Shown in pieces: positions 12,681-23,408 of a stretch of DNA of 64,000 nucleotides. The DNA is from Patiria miniata. Lineage: Eukaryota > Echinodermata > Asteroidea > Valvatida > Asterinidae. The translations under genes and the position numbers were made by a program. Location: NCBI RefSeq assembly GCF_015706575.1, contig NW_024037069.1, positions 38,089,315-38,153,314 of the forward strand. The letters are read 5' to 3'. The first letter of the stretch is position 1. Every line of letters begins with the position of its first letter. Below the pieces are notes generated by a model that worked only from the letters and a program-made list of their open reading frames with translations, had not been told where the DNA came from and made no database searches.

Positions 12681-12839
12681 GCCTACTTGGCGATCAGCTG
12701 AGAAACATTGTGTTTATGGAATTTTTACTTGACAAAACCTTTTTTTAAGCTCATTTTCTTACAATTTTATCTGGTAGCTTTTTTTTTTTTAAGGAGTATG
12801 GCTTTGCTATAGAATAGTACAGGGGAGGGTCTTTACCAT

Positions 12840-13018
12840 TACTGTCTTTTTATATCTAATAATAATGTACTATTATTTTAATGCTCGTTTTTAATGACTA
12901 CTGTGATTTAAACTGTTATGTATTTTAACTTTTTCAAATCATTTTATTGTACATTAAACCGCAATTCGGCCTTCTGGTCGTGAGTGTTTGATAATAAATA
13001 ATAATAATAATAATTTAG
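12840..13018 (+). mobile_element. probable LINE 3' tail
   Basis: AT-rich sequence ending in GCAATTCGGCCTTCTGGTCG, then GATAATAAATAATAATAATAATAA. The GCAATTCGGCC-plus-TAA-repeat ending is typical of 5'-truncated CR1/L2-type LINE copies in invertebrates. No reverse-transcriptase remnant is visible. It could equally be unique DNA with an (ATA)n tail. Confidence 0.4.
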
Positions 13019-13247
13019 AGACTTCATTTTTCGCCCTGTCAACAATGGCTTGTTCTCACACGACCCCTGACCTGTTCTTGGCAGATTGCCAATCAGTAAA
13101 CATCCTTAATGGTCACAAGGCACAAGATCTGAACTGCAACCTGACACTCCGAATCAAATGGTTTGTTCCTATGAAAGACTTTAGTTGGCAAACCAACTGT
13201 TTAATTTTATGTGTACCATGTAAATGTTGAGTTTTGAGTTCGATAGT

Positions 13248-13781
13248 TTAAAGGGAATATACAACATTTGCAAACATCGAAAAATAAAACTACCAAGTTT
13301 TTACGAAATACCTTACTAGGATGTTGGTAAATGCCAGCCTAAAGCATCCTTTAAAATAATGGCACTTGGTGTCAAGTCATTTTCAAGAAAATTGTATTTT
13401 TGTATACATTTCCAACGGTGGTCGGCCGACCACCGTTGGAAAAACCTAACTATTTTTCAACTACTGCTCCAAATTTACAATTTTTTTTCAGTCCAAATTT
13501 TGTTTGCTATTGGTTACATGTTCATGAACGGGTGCAGGCCAGCTAGACTGGTTCCCTTACCTCACAATTTTCCGACATCTATAAATTGATCAATTTTATC
13601 TTTAGTGGAGTCAGGGAACCAGACTACTTAAACATTTTTGTTTTTCTTGGTTGTTCAAGCATTTTCGTAACACAAAACTTCAAACATGTCAGTTAAACAA
13701 TATTTGATCTATTATACTAACCCCTCAAATAGTTCATTTCTGAAAATTGCAGCAAAAGCCAATGATGTATATTCCCTTTAA
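13248..13781 (+). mobile_element. family A TTAA transposon, copy 5
   Basis: TTAA-AGGGAATATACA to TATATTCCCT-TTAA, 534 bp. It has a perfect 30-bp palindrome at 13411-13440 centred on CGGCCG. Compared with copy 2, two base pairs differ in both arms in the complementary sense. It has no coding capacity. Confidence 0.8.
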
Positions 13782-14619
13782 GGCAAGGTACACCATGTGT
13801 GTATGGAAAAAAAAATCTCACAATATTTTTTCAAGCAAATGTCCGTGTTGGCTGATTTCTTATCTTTTCTTCCTTGTGGAACACAAAGAGGAACTATTCC
13901 GAACAGTAAACTGAGCAACCAGGAAGATATGTCACATATTGCGAACTTACGGTACATGCCTGACCTCTGAAGATAAATATTCGCACAAAAAATTGGGGTG
14001 GCAAAATTCTTTTCCCATTGCAAAAGGCTTGGTAAGCCATTGTCTTCAATTTTTTTGATTGCCCTTGGTCAATTTAAAAAAAAAAATATTACCCTACAAT
14101 CCCTGCCCAGTAACTGAGTCAACAATCAGTTTACTTGATTAATCTTTTTAAACTTTCTTTTATGTGCCCCAAATGGACGGGCATTTTGATGAAGGGCCAT
14201 GAAACTTTAACTGAACCAAAAACCACCTGGAATCTGCTTTGGAATGAATTTACTTGAAACTTGCACATTAGTATAGGAATTTAATTGTACTGAAGTGTCC
14301 ATTTTTGTGACTTTTAGACATAATTTGTCTCAAACAAAGAGATTTCAGACATTTGTCATGAGGAACATTTCCCTTATCTGTCACTTTTACCATGGAGCTA
14401 TAAAACATATAGCTCCATGCTTTCACAGCTCATACATAAATGTACATGTAATATATTCTTTAGTGCTAAAATCATGTTCATTTAGTTGAAGTCAATCAAC
14501 ACAATGTACATGTACCGGAACATTGTAGTTAGAACATGTAGCATTCCATATGTACTGTAAATGTACCATGTGCTATATTGCTATGTTATCAGAAAATATC
14601 CTTGTTGTCATGTCAATGA
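13782..14619. other. no gene seen
   Basis: Unique AT-rich DNA. No exon, RNA gene or repeat end recognised. Confidence 0.35.
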
Positions 14620-14830
14620 TGACATCACTTCCTTGAGTGAAATCCTTGAGCGAAAATATAGCACCCACATACTTCTTCAATTCCCATGGTCTAGTTTTAA
14701 CCACATTCAGTTCCAATGGTCTAGTTTTAACCACATACTGGTACAGTACCGGTAGTTGTCCTGCTGGTTTAGTATGGATCACAAACAGTCATTCAGTAAC
14801 CCTGTTTAGTTTGTACCTTCACTCCACTGT
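14620..14830 (+). repeat. left unit of a direct repeat flanking a foldback
   Basis: Shares TGACATCACTTCCTT, GAAAATATAG, AACCACAT, CAGTCATTCAGTA and GTTTAGTTT in order with 15570-15720. A duplicated TCCCATGGTCTAGTTTTAAC word pair (14680-14732) lies inside. The two units bracket the foldback 14839-15546. Confidence 0.55.
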
Positions 14831-14838
14831 AATCTTGA

Positions 14839-15546
14839 TAGCCTTGGTCAATGCTCTCGTCGTTATTCGTCCCGTACGCGGTCAATCATCGGCATATATC
14901 CTCACGCGCTATGCACATGCATGTAAGAATACAGCGCGAACAGCGACCTCACGCGGCCACTATTTTTATGCAAATCAGTTGGAGACGATGTCGAGCCTTG
15001 GTTCAATCGTCGGCCAAAGCTTATGTTTTTCTTTACTTTGCGCTAGATTTCCAGCGCACGACCTCGTATGCGAATACAGATAATGTAGGCGGGGCTAATA
15101 TGTGGAGTGTCCAATCACACCTTGGTAAATCCGGACGTCATCAAATTATTTGCAGCTTTTCCGCCTTTTGCAGACGTGACAGGAACCACAGTTTTTGTGC
15201 ATTGGTGCCGTGTGCAGAGACACACAATGTGTAATGTGTACGTGAATGGACTATGTACGGTGCTACGTTTCACTATGCAAGTTTCCACGCAACGATCGAC
15301 CAATAAGAAAACGACATTTAAGGTCAGCTAAGGCTATTAACATAATGAGCACCACCCCCAAAACCTCACATGGACGATTGAACCAAGGCTTGACATCGTC
15401 TCCAACTGATTTGCATAAAAATAGTGGCCGCGTGAGGTCGCTGTTCGCGCTGTATTTTTACATGCATGTGCATAGCGCGTGAGGATATATGCCGACGATT
15501 GACCGCGTACGGGACGAATAACGACGAGAGCATTGACCAAGGCTAT
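14839..15546. mobile_element. large foldback transposon with 8-bp target duplications
   Basis: Two arms of about 175-180 bp (14839-15015 and 15368-15546) are near-perfect reverse complements, starting TAGCCTTGGTCAATGCTCTC. The direct repeat AATCTTGA flanks it at 14831-14838 and 15547-15554. An 8-bp duplication suits hAT or similar superfamilies. The 350-bp centre contains CpG words and GTGACAGGAACC but no gene. High arm identity suggests recent insertion or gene conversion between arms. Open frames of 127-148 codons here are by-products of the arms. Confidence 0.8.
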
Positions 15547-15569
15547 AATCTTGAATGAAAATTCAGCTT

Positions 15570-15720
15570 ATTTTTCCTAATGACATCACTTCCTTTAACT
15601 TATTTAAGAGAAAATATAGTACAGACGTACACCTTTATTTCAAATTCACACGGTCAAGTAACCACATGACAGTCATTCAGTAGCCTTGTTTAGTTTATGA
15701 GCATGTACCTCCACTCTCTA
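15570..15720 (+). repeat. right unit of the direct repeat flanking the foldback
   Basis: Diverged counterpart of 14620-14830 with the same order of shared words, ending TAGTTTATGAGCATGTACCT. The duplication seems older than the foldback, whose target site lies between the two units. Confidence 0.5.
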
Positions 15721-16109
15721 CAAACATTAATCTACTTGCTGTCACACCGTGTCCCCCCATGGGGACTTACCAAGGCCCTGCACATGAACTCTGTCTTGTT
15801 TAGATTCAATCATGTTTCGGCCTGCGTGCTCTCTCCATGGACAGAAAGGTATATATACATGGTTCTTCTATGGTTCAAGGGATAACACAACATATCAGGG
15901 TACAATAGAATTCTAATATACGGCAGCGGCATGGGGGGGGGGGGGAGGGGGAATTACAATGCATTCAGCACTCGACTTGAAAATTGGGTGTCCAACTTTG
16001 CCTTGAATTATTTATAAACGGTGTATTTTTGGTTTTATTCTTTCCTTCAATTTATACAGTCGCACTGGAGTGTCAGACCATGGAACTATGGTCAGACATA
16101 TCCTAGTAT
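15721..16109. other. no gene seen; poly-G tract at 15933-15945
   Basis: Unique DNA with a G13-AGGGGG tract. Nothing else is recognisable. Confidence 0.35.
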
Positions 16110-16459
16110 GGGCTTTGTGCGCCAACAAAAGAGGGCACGTTTTTACCACTTTTGAGAGCCCCTTGGATGGGACACCGCATGTGCATACTGTACTGGTTCG
16201 CCCGCGAAGTACGCACGACTTTTTTATTGAATGAGCACAAAGCTAAGCCATTGCGTCTTCGTGCGTGAGCGTCAGGCGTCGTCCGTGCGTGACGCTCCAA
16301 TACATTCCAATTTAAGTTGCGATGGTCTCCCAGACTAATCCCCGCCCCCAATAACTTTGGATAATTCGAAATACGCAGTGGATGGACCAGGAACCAGTCT
16401 AGGTCTCCCCCAACTCTCCTTTTCTGGCCGTTGAAGGGGTAGTAGTTGTGCACAGAGCC
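16110..16459 (-). mobile_element. family E element, long copy
   Basis: Ends GGGCTTTGTGC and GCACAGAGCC are inverted. The left part has AACAAAAGAGGGC and the right part the shared core CTCTCC-TTT-CCGTTGA-GGGGTA. It aligns with 46271-46537 in the opposite orientation. The interior holds a CGTGCGTGACG/CGTCAGGCGTC inverted pair absent from the shorter copy. Confidence 0.6.
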
Positions 16460-16680
16460 AGGGTGTCCAAAACATGCCTTGCTCTCCCCTGGCTAAATTA
16501 TTAGGCAAAGAATGGTAAACTCTTACTGTTTGACTTTTCAAACATTTTTCCAATTTATGTTTTCAGCCTGATTTTACTTTGGAATTAGGCACACTTCAGG
16601 AATGTTAAACAACTAAGTTCCAGGGATCACTAAACTTCACGACATTCTACACACACAAAATAAATTTAAAAAAAAAATCA

Positions 16681-16725
16681 AAATTTACCAAATTTACCAA
16701 ATTTACCAAATTTACCAAATTTACC
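16681..16725 (+). repeat. five tandem copies of a 9-bp unit
   Basis: AAATTTACC repeated five times without mismatch. Confidence 0.95.
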
Positions 16726-16884
16726 TTAATCTATAATAATATTTTGAACTTTTTTTTAAATGGCATTTTACATTTCACAAGTTCAGTTTGAACAGTGCAT
16801 GCTTTGACAAATTATTGTGGCTAATATCAATGTGCTAGTACATTTCTGAATCTATCACTGTAGACAAGTTCTGAAGTATTTCAG

Positions 16885-16950
16885 ACCATGTACACATGTA
16901 CATGTACCGGTACATGTACATGCATGAACATGTATGTCATGAACATGTAT
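16885..16950. repeat. cluster of TACATGTA/ACCGGTA palindromic words
   Basis: Overlapping self-complementary words (ACATGTACATGTACCGGTAC and neighbours). Similar clusters occur at about 29045-29090, 33990-34022, 35763-35810, 53085-53102 and 56170-56310. They are a base-composition signature of this genome. Confidence 0.8.
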
Positions 16951-17406
16951 GTTTGCAGCGGGTTAATACTGTTAGACATCAATCTTGGATGTTGGGCAAA
17001 AACGAGCTTGAGAAACTGCAGGTGAATATCAATATCACGGTTACAGTTTCAAACGACCTGATCTCCGCGACCTTTTGACCCCAGCCTGGTGAGAGACCTG
17101 AAAGCTGTCAAACATGATTGAGTGGGATTGGTTGGGTCTTGGGAGGGTGTGACCAGGGTATCAATAGTTGTCAAGAATGCCAACTACTTCAAGTCCCAAC
17201 ATAGAGCAAGGAATGGTCCCCAACCATTGCCATTGGTGAGCTTGGTTTGAGCAAGGTTTGAGCATAAAGCAAGGCCCCAGCTCTGTGGTTTGAAGATAAC
17301 TGTTGCCACTAGTCAAGGCTTGCCTAACTATATGTACACAAGCCAAGTATAAAATTTTAAAAATGTGGGAAGTTCTTCCCAAACTTTATCCGCTATTATT
17401 TAAAAC

Positions 17407-17530
17407 TGCAAAAAAATAGTTAGTGGCCTGACGTTTCGACCCTAGCAGAGTCTTTCTCGAAGGCTGAATTCAGCCTTCGAGAAAGACTCTGCTAGGGTCG
17501 AAACGTCAGGCCACTAACTATTTTTTTGCA
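17407..17530. repeat. perfect 124-bp palindrome
   Basis: Two 62-nt arms are exact reverse complements, centred on GAATTC (17466-17471). Each arm runs TGCAAAAAAATAGTTAGTGG, then CCTGACGTTTCGACCCTAGC, then AGAGTCTTTCTCGAAGGCTG. It is a head-to-head pair of the repeat unit also found once at 55414-55540. In the right-arm direction the text GACTCTGC-TAGGGTC-GAAAC-GTC resembles the stem II and GAAA/GUC parts of hammerhead ribozymes carried by Penelope-like elements. That resemblance is an inference. Confidence 0.9.
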
Positions 17531-17592
17531 TTTATACCATAGGTCCTTTTGGTTGGTAAGCAGTTTGCAACAGCTAATTCTATTTTTCATTA
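17531..17592 (+). mobile_element. flank of the Penelope-like motif, shared with 55.4 kb
   Basis: TTTATACCAT-AGGTCCTTTTGGTTGGTAAG and CAGTTTGCAACAGCTAATTC continue the repeat beyond the palindrome and match the complement of 55414-55490. The repeat unit is therefore about 125 bp or longer. Confidence 0.7.
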
Positions 17593-17663
17593 TTTAAAAC
17601 TACATGTAAAAGGGCCAATCTCAGTGCGTACACAACTGGCAGGTACAGCTACAAACAGAAATG

Positions 17664-17917
17664 TACAATTCCTTAACTTTTGGGGTCCACATTTTTATCC
17701 CCGGTCCCTGTTAATTACATCTGACATCAATGATTTTATAATTCTGATGCACTCCTTCATGCAGTCGTCCTCCAAGAGCAATTTACATGTACATGTAACT
17801 ACCCAATCACGATGAAGTCCATATAAATGTATTTAAATCATGGAAAAATTACAGAGTACCAAGATGGCAGGATCAGGAAAAGCATCACACTTTGGACCCT
17901 AAATTTATAGAGTGGCC
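17664..17917. mobile_element. family G element, copy 1
   Basis: Right end TTTGGACCCTAAATTTATAG-AGTGGCC and left end TTTTGGGGTCCAC are inverted. The interior ATTACATCTGACATCAATGA aligns with copy 2 at 49504-49744. Ends starting GGCC hint at the Harbinger group, but no clear target duplication is seen. Confidence 0.6.
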
Positions 17918-19130
17918 TAAAGTTACCGCAAATATCAAATCTCAGACTCAGTTTCTCTGTCTCTGTCTAACCAAATTTTTTTAAACTAAAAACCTTTTTG
18001 AGTCCCACAATGTTTTGGAACCATCTGCAGAAATTAAACATCCGGCTTGACCCATAAGCCCTGTATATAGCTCCAATGTGTCTTGACACTCTATGGTTTA
18101 TGAGTTAATCAGGGAAAATATACAAATACAATGTATTACAGGTGGTATGTGTTACGCTTACGGATGCTAATGGGTTTTCCTTTTTTCAATTTCATAGAAA
18201 ACAATTAATTCATTTTATATGCATGCATTCAATTGTTCTGTACATGCATGTACCGGTACTTGTATTATCAGTGTACCACAACAGCACTGTGCACAATACA
18301 TTTTGTACCACAAATTTAAAGTCATTTCCTGTGTAAAACAAACAAGATTACCAGTAGCTTCATTACAAAATGGGAGAGTCATACCGAAGTCCACACTTTG
18401 TAAGTCAGTACACTGTACAATATCTTTAAATTCATGTTCTGCTTGTCCTATCTATACTGTAATTTGTTTGGTAGTTTGAAAAATAGCATTGCCACATTCA
18501 TGATGTTCGTGTTCTTGCCACATAACCAATCTTTTGCAATCACACTTTCCCTGATGTCGCAATACTAAACCCAACACCAGTGTCAGTTGGTACATGGTTA
18601 CAACAAAGTTGAACAAACTCCATTAATCATCCAGCGAGTAATGCCAAACTTGTGTTGGCTGTTTCAAATTACCGTGCACAACTTACCGTTAATAACACCA
18701 AGGGCATCTTAGTCATGTTAGTACTCGGCATGCTGGACTTCAACCAGGACGCTGTGGTTACGAGACTCATTCCAACAGATTCTCCCTTCCCCCAAAAAAT
18801 AAATCAGTCTAAATCCAAACCAAAAGACACTTCCACAAACAAGTAATCCAAAGATGTGCGGCAACTTTCAGTGATAAACTTTGACTGGACTCAAACTAGT
18901 ACCAGAAGTGTACAGTCCGCCATTGCACTTCCTGCTGTGTGCATGTGGTGTAGTTGGGTCAGTCAGTGGAAAGTTGTTTATGGAATGCGACGCCGTTATT
19001 TCCCTGGTACACCACTTGGACTGATTGACAGCCACACTGTGAGTGTATGGGAAGATGGGAGATAAACCAAAGCTTCTATTTTTTTTGCAGTGTGGGTTGG
19101 GAGCAAGTATCAGGTGTCAGACCAGCCCAC
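17918..19130. other. no gene seen
   Basis: Unique DNA. An open frame at 18856-19065 has ordinary amino-acid composition but no splice pairing or known motif. Nothing else is supported. Confidence 0.35.
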
Positions 19131-19138
19131 TGTGGGTC

Positions 19139-19160
19139 ATTTTTTTTTTGGGGGGGGGGG
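19139..19160. repeat. T10/G10 mononucleotide junction
   Basis: Poly-T directly followed by poly-G; the same type of junction as at 20989, 37507, 38641 and 41792. Confidence 0.85.
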
Positions 19161-22100
19161 GTGTTGGTGGTAGATGGTTAGGTCAGTTGTGGTATGTGAT
19201 TGGTCAGTATGTGGCTCCTTAATTTGGTAGGCAGTGACTAAAAAAAGACCTTCAAACTTGGAAAGTGATGTAACAACCCCAGAAAACAAGACTGCAATTT
19301 GGAAACCTGGTTGTCATGGTAACAAAAGGTAAGGCTTACATAATAGTGAGCTTCCTGGATTTATCCTTCCTGGTTTTCTCAGAAAGAGGAGATCAGCCTA
19401 AAAAAAAAAAAAACAGGGAGGGCCAGGCTAGCTCTTGTACATTGTAATCTATTGTAAATTGTCACTTTGTAAATTCCTGAACTTCCTAAATTTATTTGAA
19501 ATTCCTTATCTTGTTAGTTTGGAGCTATGGTTTGTATAGTCTGAGATTGGCATTTGGAGCGAGGCTGTGTCATGAAGCATCAAGTTTGATTCCGCAGGAT
19601 TTAAGATGGAGGATGGGGATACAACTTACAAGATGTCCCAGAAATAGTTGAGCAGCATGTCTCCAAGGCTTTTTGAAAGTAAGCCAGGCACATTCCAGCC
19701 ATGCCAGTGCCAATGTGCAAAGCTATGCCCATCACTCACTGCATACTCTCCCTTGCTAAAGATCTTGTAGCTGACATGAAGTTTCAAGGGAGCTGACATA
19801 CACAATGTAACTTCTTTTTTTTTGGTAAAAAAAACAACAGATTATGGAAGATGGTTGCTCAAGCTAATAGGCATGGTATTTGACCCTCAAGAAATAAAAA
19901 AGGAAAAGGGTCCTGCAGACCCAGAAGTGTAATGTGTACAGTACAGAATGCTGAAATTGGAGGAGATAATTAATAGAAAATGAAAGTAGAAAAAAAAAAT
20001 AATCCCATTAAAAAATAGGAAAATTATCATGCGTGGGTAGATATTGGGACAGTGAAATTCAGAATTTTGACAGCTGCCTCCTACTGATCCTTCGTGCAAC
20101 ATCAACGTCCTCCCTTAGCCCCTCTAGCCCCGTGCCATACCGTGAAGCCGTTTTGCTGGAGGAAATCTATACAGATATACTGATATCTTCAGCCACAACT
20201 TCTAAATGAAATTATTAACGTGTAGATAACCCGATGTAGACCAACACACAAGCTTTAAAAGTTTTCCTAAGAAAATCAAATAGACAAGATGTGTAACAGC
20301 ATGGCTTAAACACTCTGTGCACTGGGGGAAAATAGAGCTTTGTATTGCCAACCACAGAATATCTTATTTGTGGAAAAATATGATTTTGAAAAGAACCAGA
20401 GGTTACATAACTCTCTAAAATTAGACCAAACAAAATGTTATCTTGATGATCTCAAAACACCTCCAAACATGGAGAGAGCACGCATTCCTAGTCTCCAATT
20501 TTCCCCTTCCAGGGGATCAAGTGTCTCAACTGACAGCTTCACTTTTCCTGAACCAAAAGCATGAGTGAATATCATTGATCCTGATGGCTGATAACGCGAC
20601 TTGAAACCTCCAGGCCCCCCTCAGACCAACACGCCTCCCTTCTGTAGTTATTCAGAATAGAGCAAGCGATCAGGTTTTTTTTTTTAATCAACAATATCTT
20701 GAGACCCACATGCTGGGATAAAGCAGCTCAAATTCGGAGAGGTTTGACTGAAACTAGATTTTGTAATGTTTTGAGAAATGCCTGGTATTTTCTCCATACA
20801 CGCATTTTCTGACTGAGTTGACTAATTTCTATATGTACCGATACCTTTTTTGTTCTTAGTTTTACAGGACCAGTTTTGAAGTTTAGATTTTAATACAAGG
20901 AAAATACACTGACTTCTGTGTGATATGTAATTACGCTTCAGTACAGAAAAAATGGGTAAACCAATTCTTTTTTCTTTTCTTTTTTTCTTTGGGGGGGGGG
21001 GGTTTCTATGTGTGGGCATTCTAATTAAGGAAAAAATTTAAAAAGTCCAGTTCAATCATCCTTACTTATTATACAGAACAACATTTTGCAATGCTACATT
21101 TTGAGTTTCAAAACTTTCTATTTACAAGTAAAATTAATAAAGAATCATCAAAACTTATTTACAAGAAACATGTGGAAATTGGCAAGAGAAACCAGGCTTC
21201 ACTGCCCTAGAGTCTAAGTAAAAGCTTCCTTGAAATTTTATACAAGGTTTTGATTTATGTTTAAGGACAAACTGGAATTGTCTAGGGATTCTTGAGATAA
21301 CCGGGCCCAGCACTCTTGGCATCAGGCAGTGATAGCTCCATGTCTAAACCCTCAAATATTTCAATTAAAAGAGCAGCATGTGGTTTTGGTTCCTGGAATT
21401 ACAATTAGGGAGGAGGCATTTTATAATTTAACGCAGGACATCTGCGCAGAGTGTGATTCAAGGCAAACTGTCAGTCTTGAAATAATTTGTGAGTTGCATG
21501 TAATGTCAATGACCTTAAACTGTGATTAAAAACAAGAAGATGAAATGAAAACTGATCCCCCCCCCCCCAAAAAAAAATATATATAAATAAAAAAATTCAT
21601 ATTAAAACAATGGCAAAGGAACCAAACTGCTGAGAGTATTTCAGTGAATTCTCAAAGTATCAAGATTACAGTTACTGTACTTCCATGTCAAAACTCATTT
21701 TTTGAATACTGATTTTTACCTTCGGTTAATGTAAAGAATATTCTCAATGACAAGCATGGAAAAGCTTCCCCACAACAACAAAAATTAAGAAACAAGTGTT
21801 GGATATAACTAGAAGGACAAAACCTCTCTAGTTTTCAATTTCAGCAAGTAAAGGGAATTTATCACTAGTTTAGCCCTGACTGTTTGACAGCATTAGGTTC
21901 TGATGAAAACTCCCATCACTTTTTGACCTCAGGGGAAAAAGCCTCAAATACAGAGGTCAAATAGTAAGGGTCATACTTCCCCCACCACACTTGGGGGTAT
22001 TCACTGTTTATTTGCTGTCACCTGACCCTCAGGATTTGTATTGTTTTTATCAGATGATCCCTGTGGCCAGAGGGACACAGGAATACACAGGATGGATTTT

Positions 22101-22231
22101 TAAAAAATCAGAAATTGATACTGATAAGGAAATATTTGAGAAGTATAAATTTGAGATTAATGCAAAGTAACCGTAAGAACAATCTTGTATTTCAATAAAT
22201 AAACCACAACAGGAAACTGATCAGGTTTACT
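19161..22231. other. no gene seen; simple repeats only
   Basis: Three kilobases without a convincing exon. It holds G10 at 20991-21002, C10/A9 at 21556-21574 and several poly-A/T runs. None of the open frames (up to 74 codons) shows protein-like features. Confidence 0.35.
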
Positions 22232-22234
22232 TTA

Positions 22235-22608
22235 GGCAAAAAAAAAAAAGTCTCAGGTTTTTGGTATGGAGCTTGCCCAAAAAGTGGTGCGGCGACGCGG
22301 CTTTTTTTTTTTTTTTTTACCTGATTTTTTTGCTTCAAATGTCGGCTGATGACTGCAAATGGTGCCCGACTAAACTTAGTGCAAATATATGGGAGTCCAG
22401 AGAGGCCACATAAAGCTTATTCTCGACCATCACCCAAGCTAAAAACACGTTAAAATTGCGCAACAGCAGGATTCCAGTCAAACCAGTGAGTTTGGCGGGT
22501 TTGAGACATCATCTTTCATTGAAAAAAAAAACTTTTTCATTTTGCCGACGCGCGTGGCTACGGCGACGCGCGCACATACCAGAAACCGGAGACTTTTTTT
22601 TTTTGGCC
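22235..22608. mobile_element. Harbinger-like MITE, copy 1 (family H1)
   Basis: A 374-bp element flanked by TTA (22232-22234 and 22609-22611). The ends are inverted: GGC-A12-GTCTCAGGTTTTTGGTATG against GGCC-A11-GTCTCCGGTTTCTGGTATG. A 3-bp TTA/TAA target and GG-starting ends are diagnostic of PIF/Harbinger. CpG words such as GTGCGGCGACGCGGC sit inside both ends. A second copy lies at 58680-59015. Confidence 0.8.
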
Positions 22609-22617
22609 TTAGGGTTG

Positions 22618-22692
22618 GACAAGGAAATGGCCAGGACTAGTGGGAACTGAACCCGAGACCTCCGGTTATACCGTAACATTACTCTACCAACA
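22618..22692 (-). repeat. tRNA-like SINE head
   Basis: On the minus strand GTTGGTAGAGTAATG resembles a pol III A box and GGTCTCGGGTTCAGTTCCC a B box, 30-odd bases apart. The cloverleaf is not convincing, so it is a tRNA-derived repeat head, not a tRNA gene. Confidence 0.5.
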
Positions 22693-22961
22693 AAGATTTT
22701 TTCTTAAAGAAAGAATTAAAAAGAGAATTAAATTCTCCTTTAAATGTGAATTGAATTGGAAAAATAAATCATAGGACATAAAACCATGGGCCATTTCGGG
22801 AAAACAAAACAAAATTGGTTTCCCCTTAACTTCTTTTTCCACAATAGCATCAATTAACTTGTCTGTATCTTTCTGGTCAGGAATGTGCTGTTCCTAAGCA
22901 GGACAAATTACGGGATATATAGCTTTTGTTTCTGTGGAGCTGGGGCAAATTTTGCTAAGGG
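22693..22961. other. no gene seen
   Basis: Unique AT-rich DNA between two repeats. Confidence 0.3.
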
Positions 22962-23408
22962 AATAAATATGTGCTTGGCTGGTTTTAAACAAGTACATTT
23001 AAAACCGGCTTGGGGCCTGGACGCCAATAATGGTCCGAGCCCAAGGCGCGCTCGTGAGTAGTCGTAAACATCTCCTTATATGGAGATTGGCGCGCGTGCA
23101 TCGCGTCCTACGCGATGTGGCGCAGAATGCAGCTGTGCTGGTGTAGTGTGATTTTAGGACTCTCGAAATACGGACTCATTGGTAGTATTGCGCATGCCTA
23201 AGTGAAGATTGTGAACATTCAACCAACAAGTAAGGAACCAGATTTCATTAGTAGTCCAAATTTCATGTGACAGCACCAGAAAAATGTTTAAAACCAGCCA
23301 GCCAGTGTTTTATCAACCGTCTAAAAACCATCCACATGACGGGCTCTCGACCAATAGGAATGGGCAAACTAATAGGTATTGATGAATAAGCCATCAAACA
23401 AAGAGAAA
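22962..23408 (-). mobile_element. family F element, copy 1
   Basis: On the minus strand it reads CCATTCCTATTGGTCGAGAG, CCCGTCATGTGGATGG, AGGCATGCGCAATACTACCA, GCGCCACATCGCGTAGGACG and finally AAGCACATATTTATTCCC. All of these blocks occur in the same order in copy 3 (61003-61630). It has no coding frame. Superfamily unknown. Confidence 0.65.

Noticed and set aside
14637-15083. 148- and 127-codon frames
   Set aside because: They lie across the foldback arm and the flanking repeat; the same text read from the other arm gives a matching minus-strand frame at 15337-15540.
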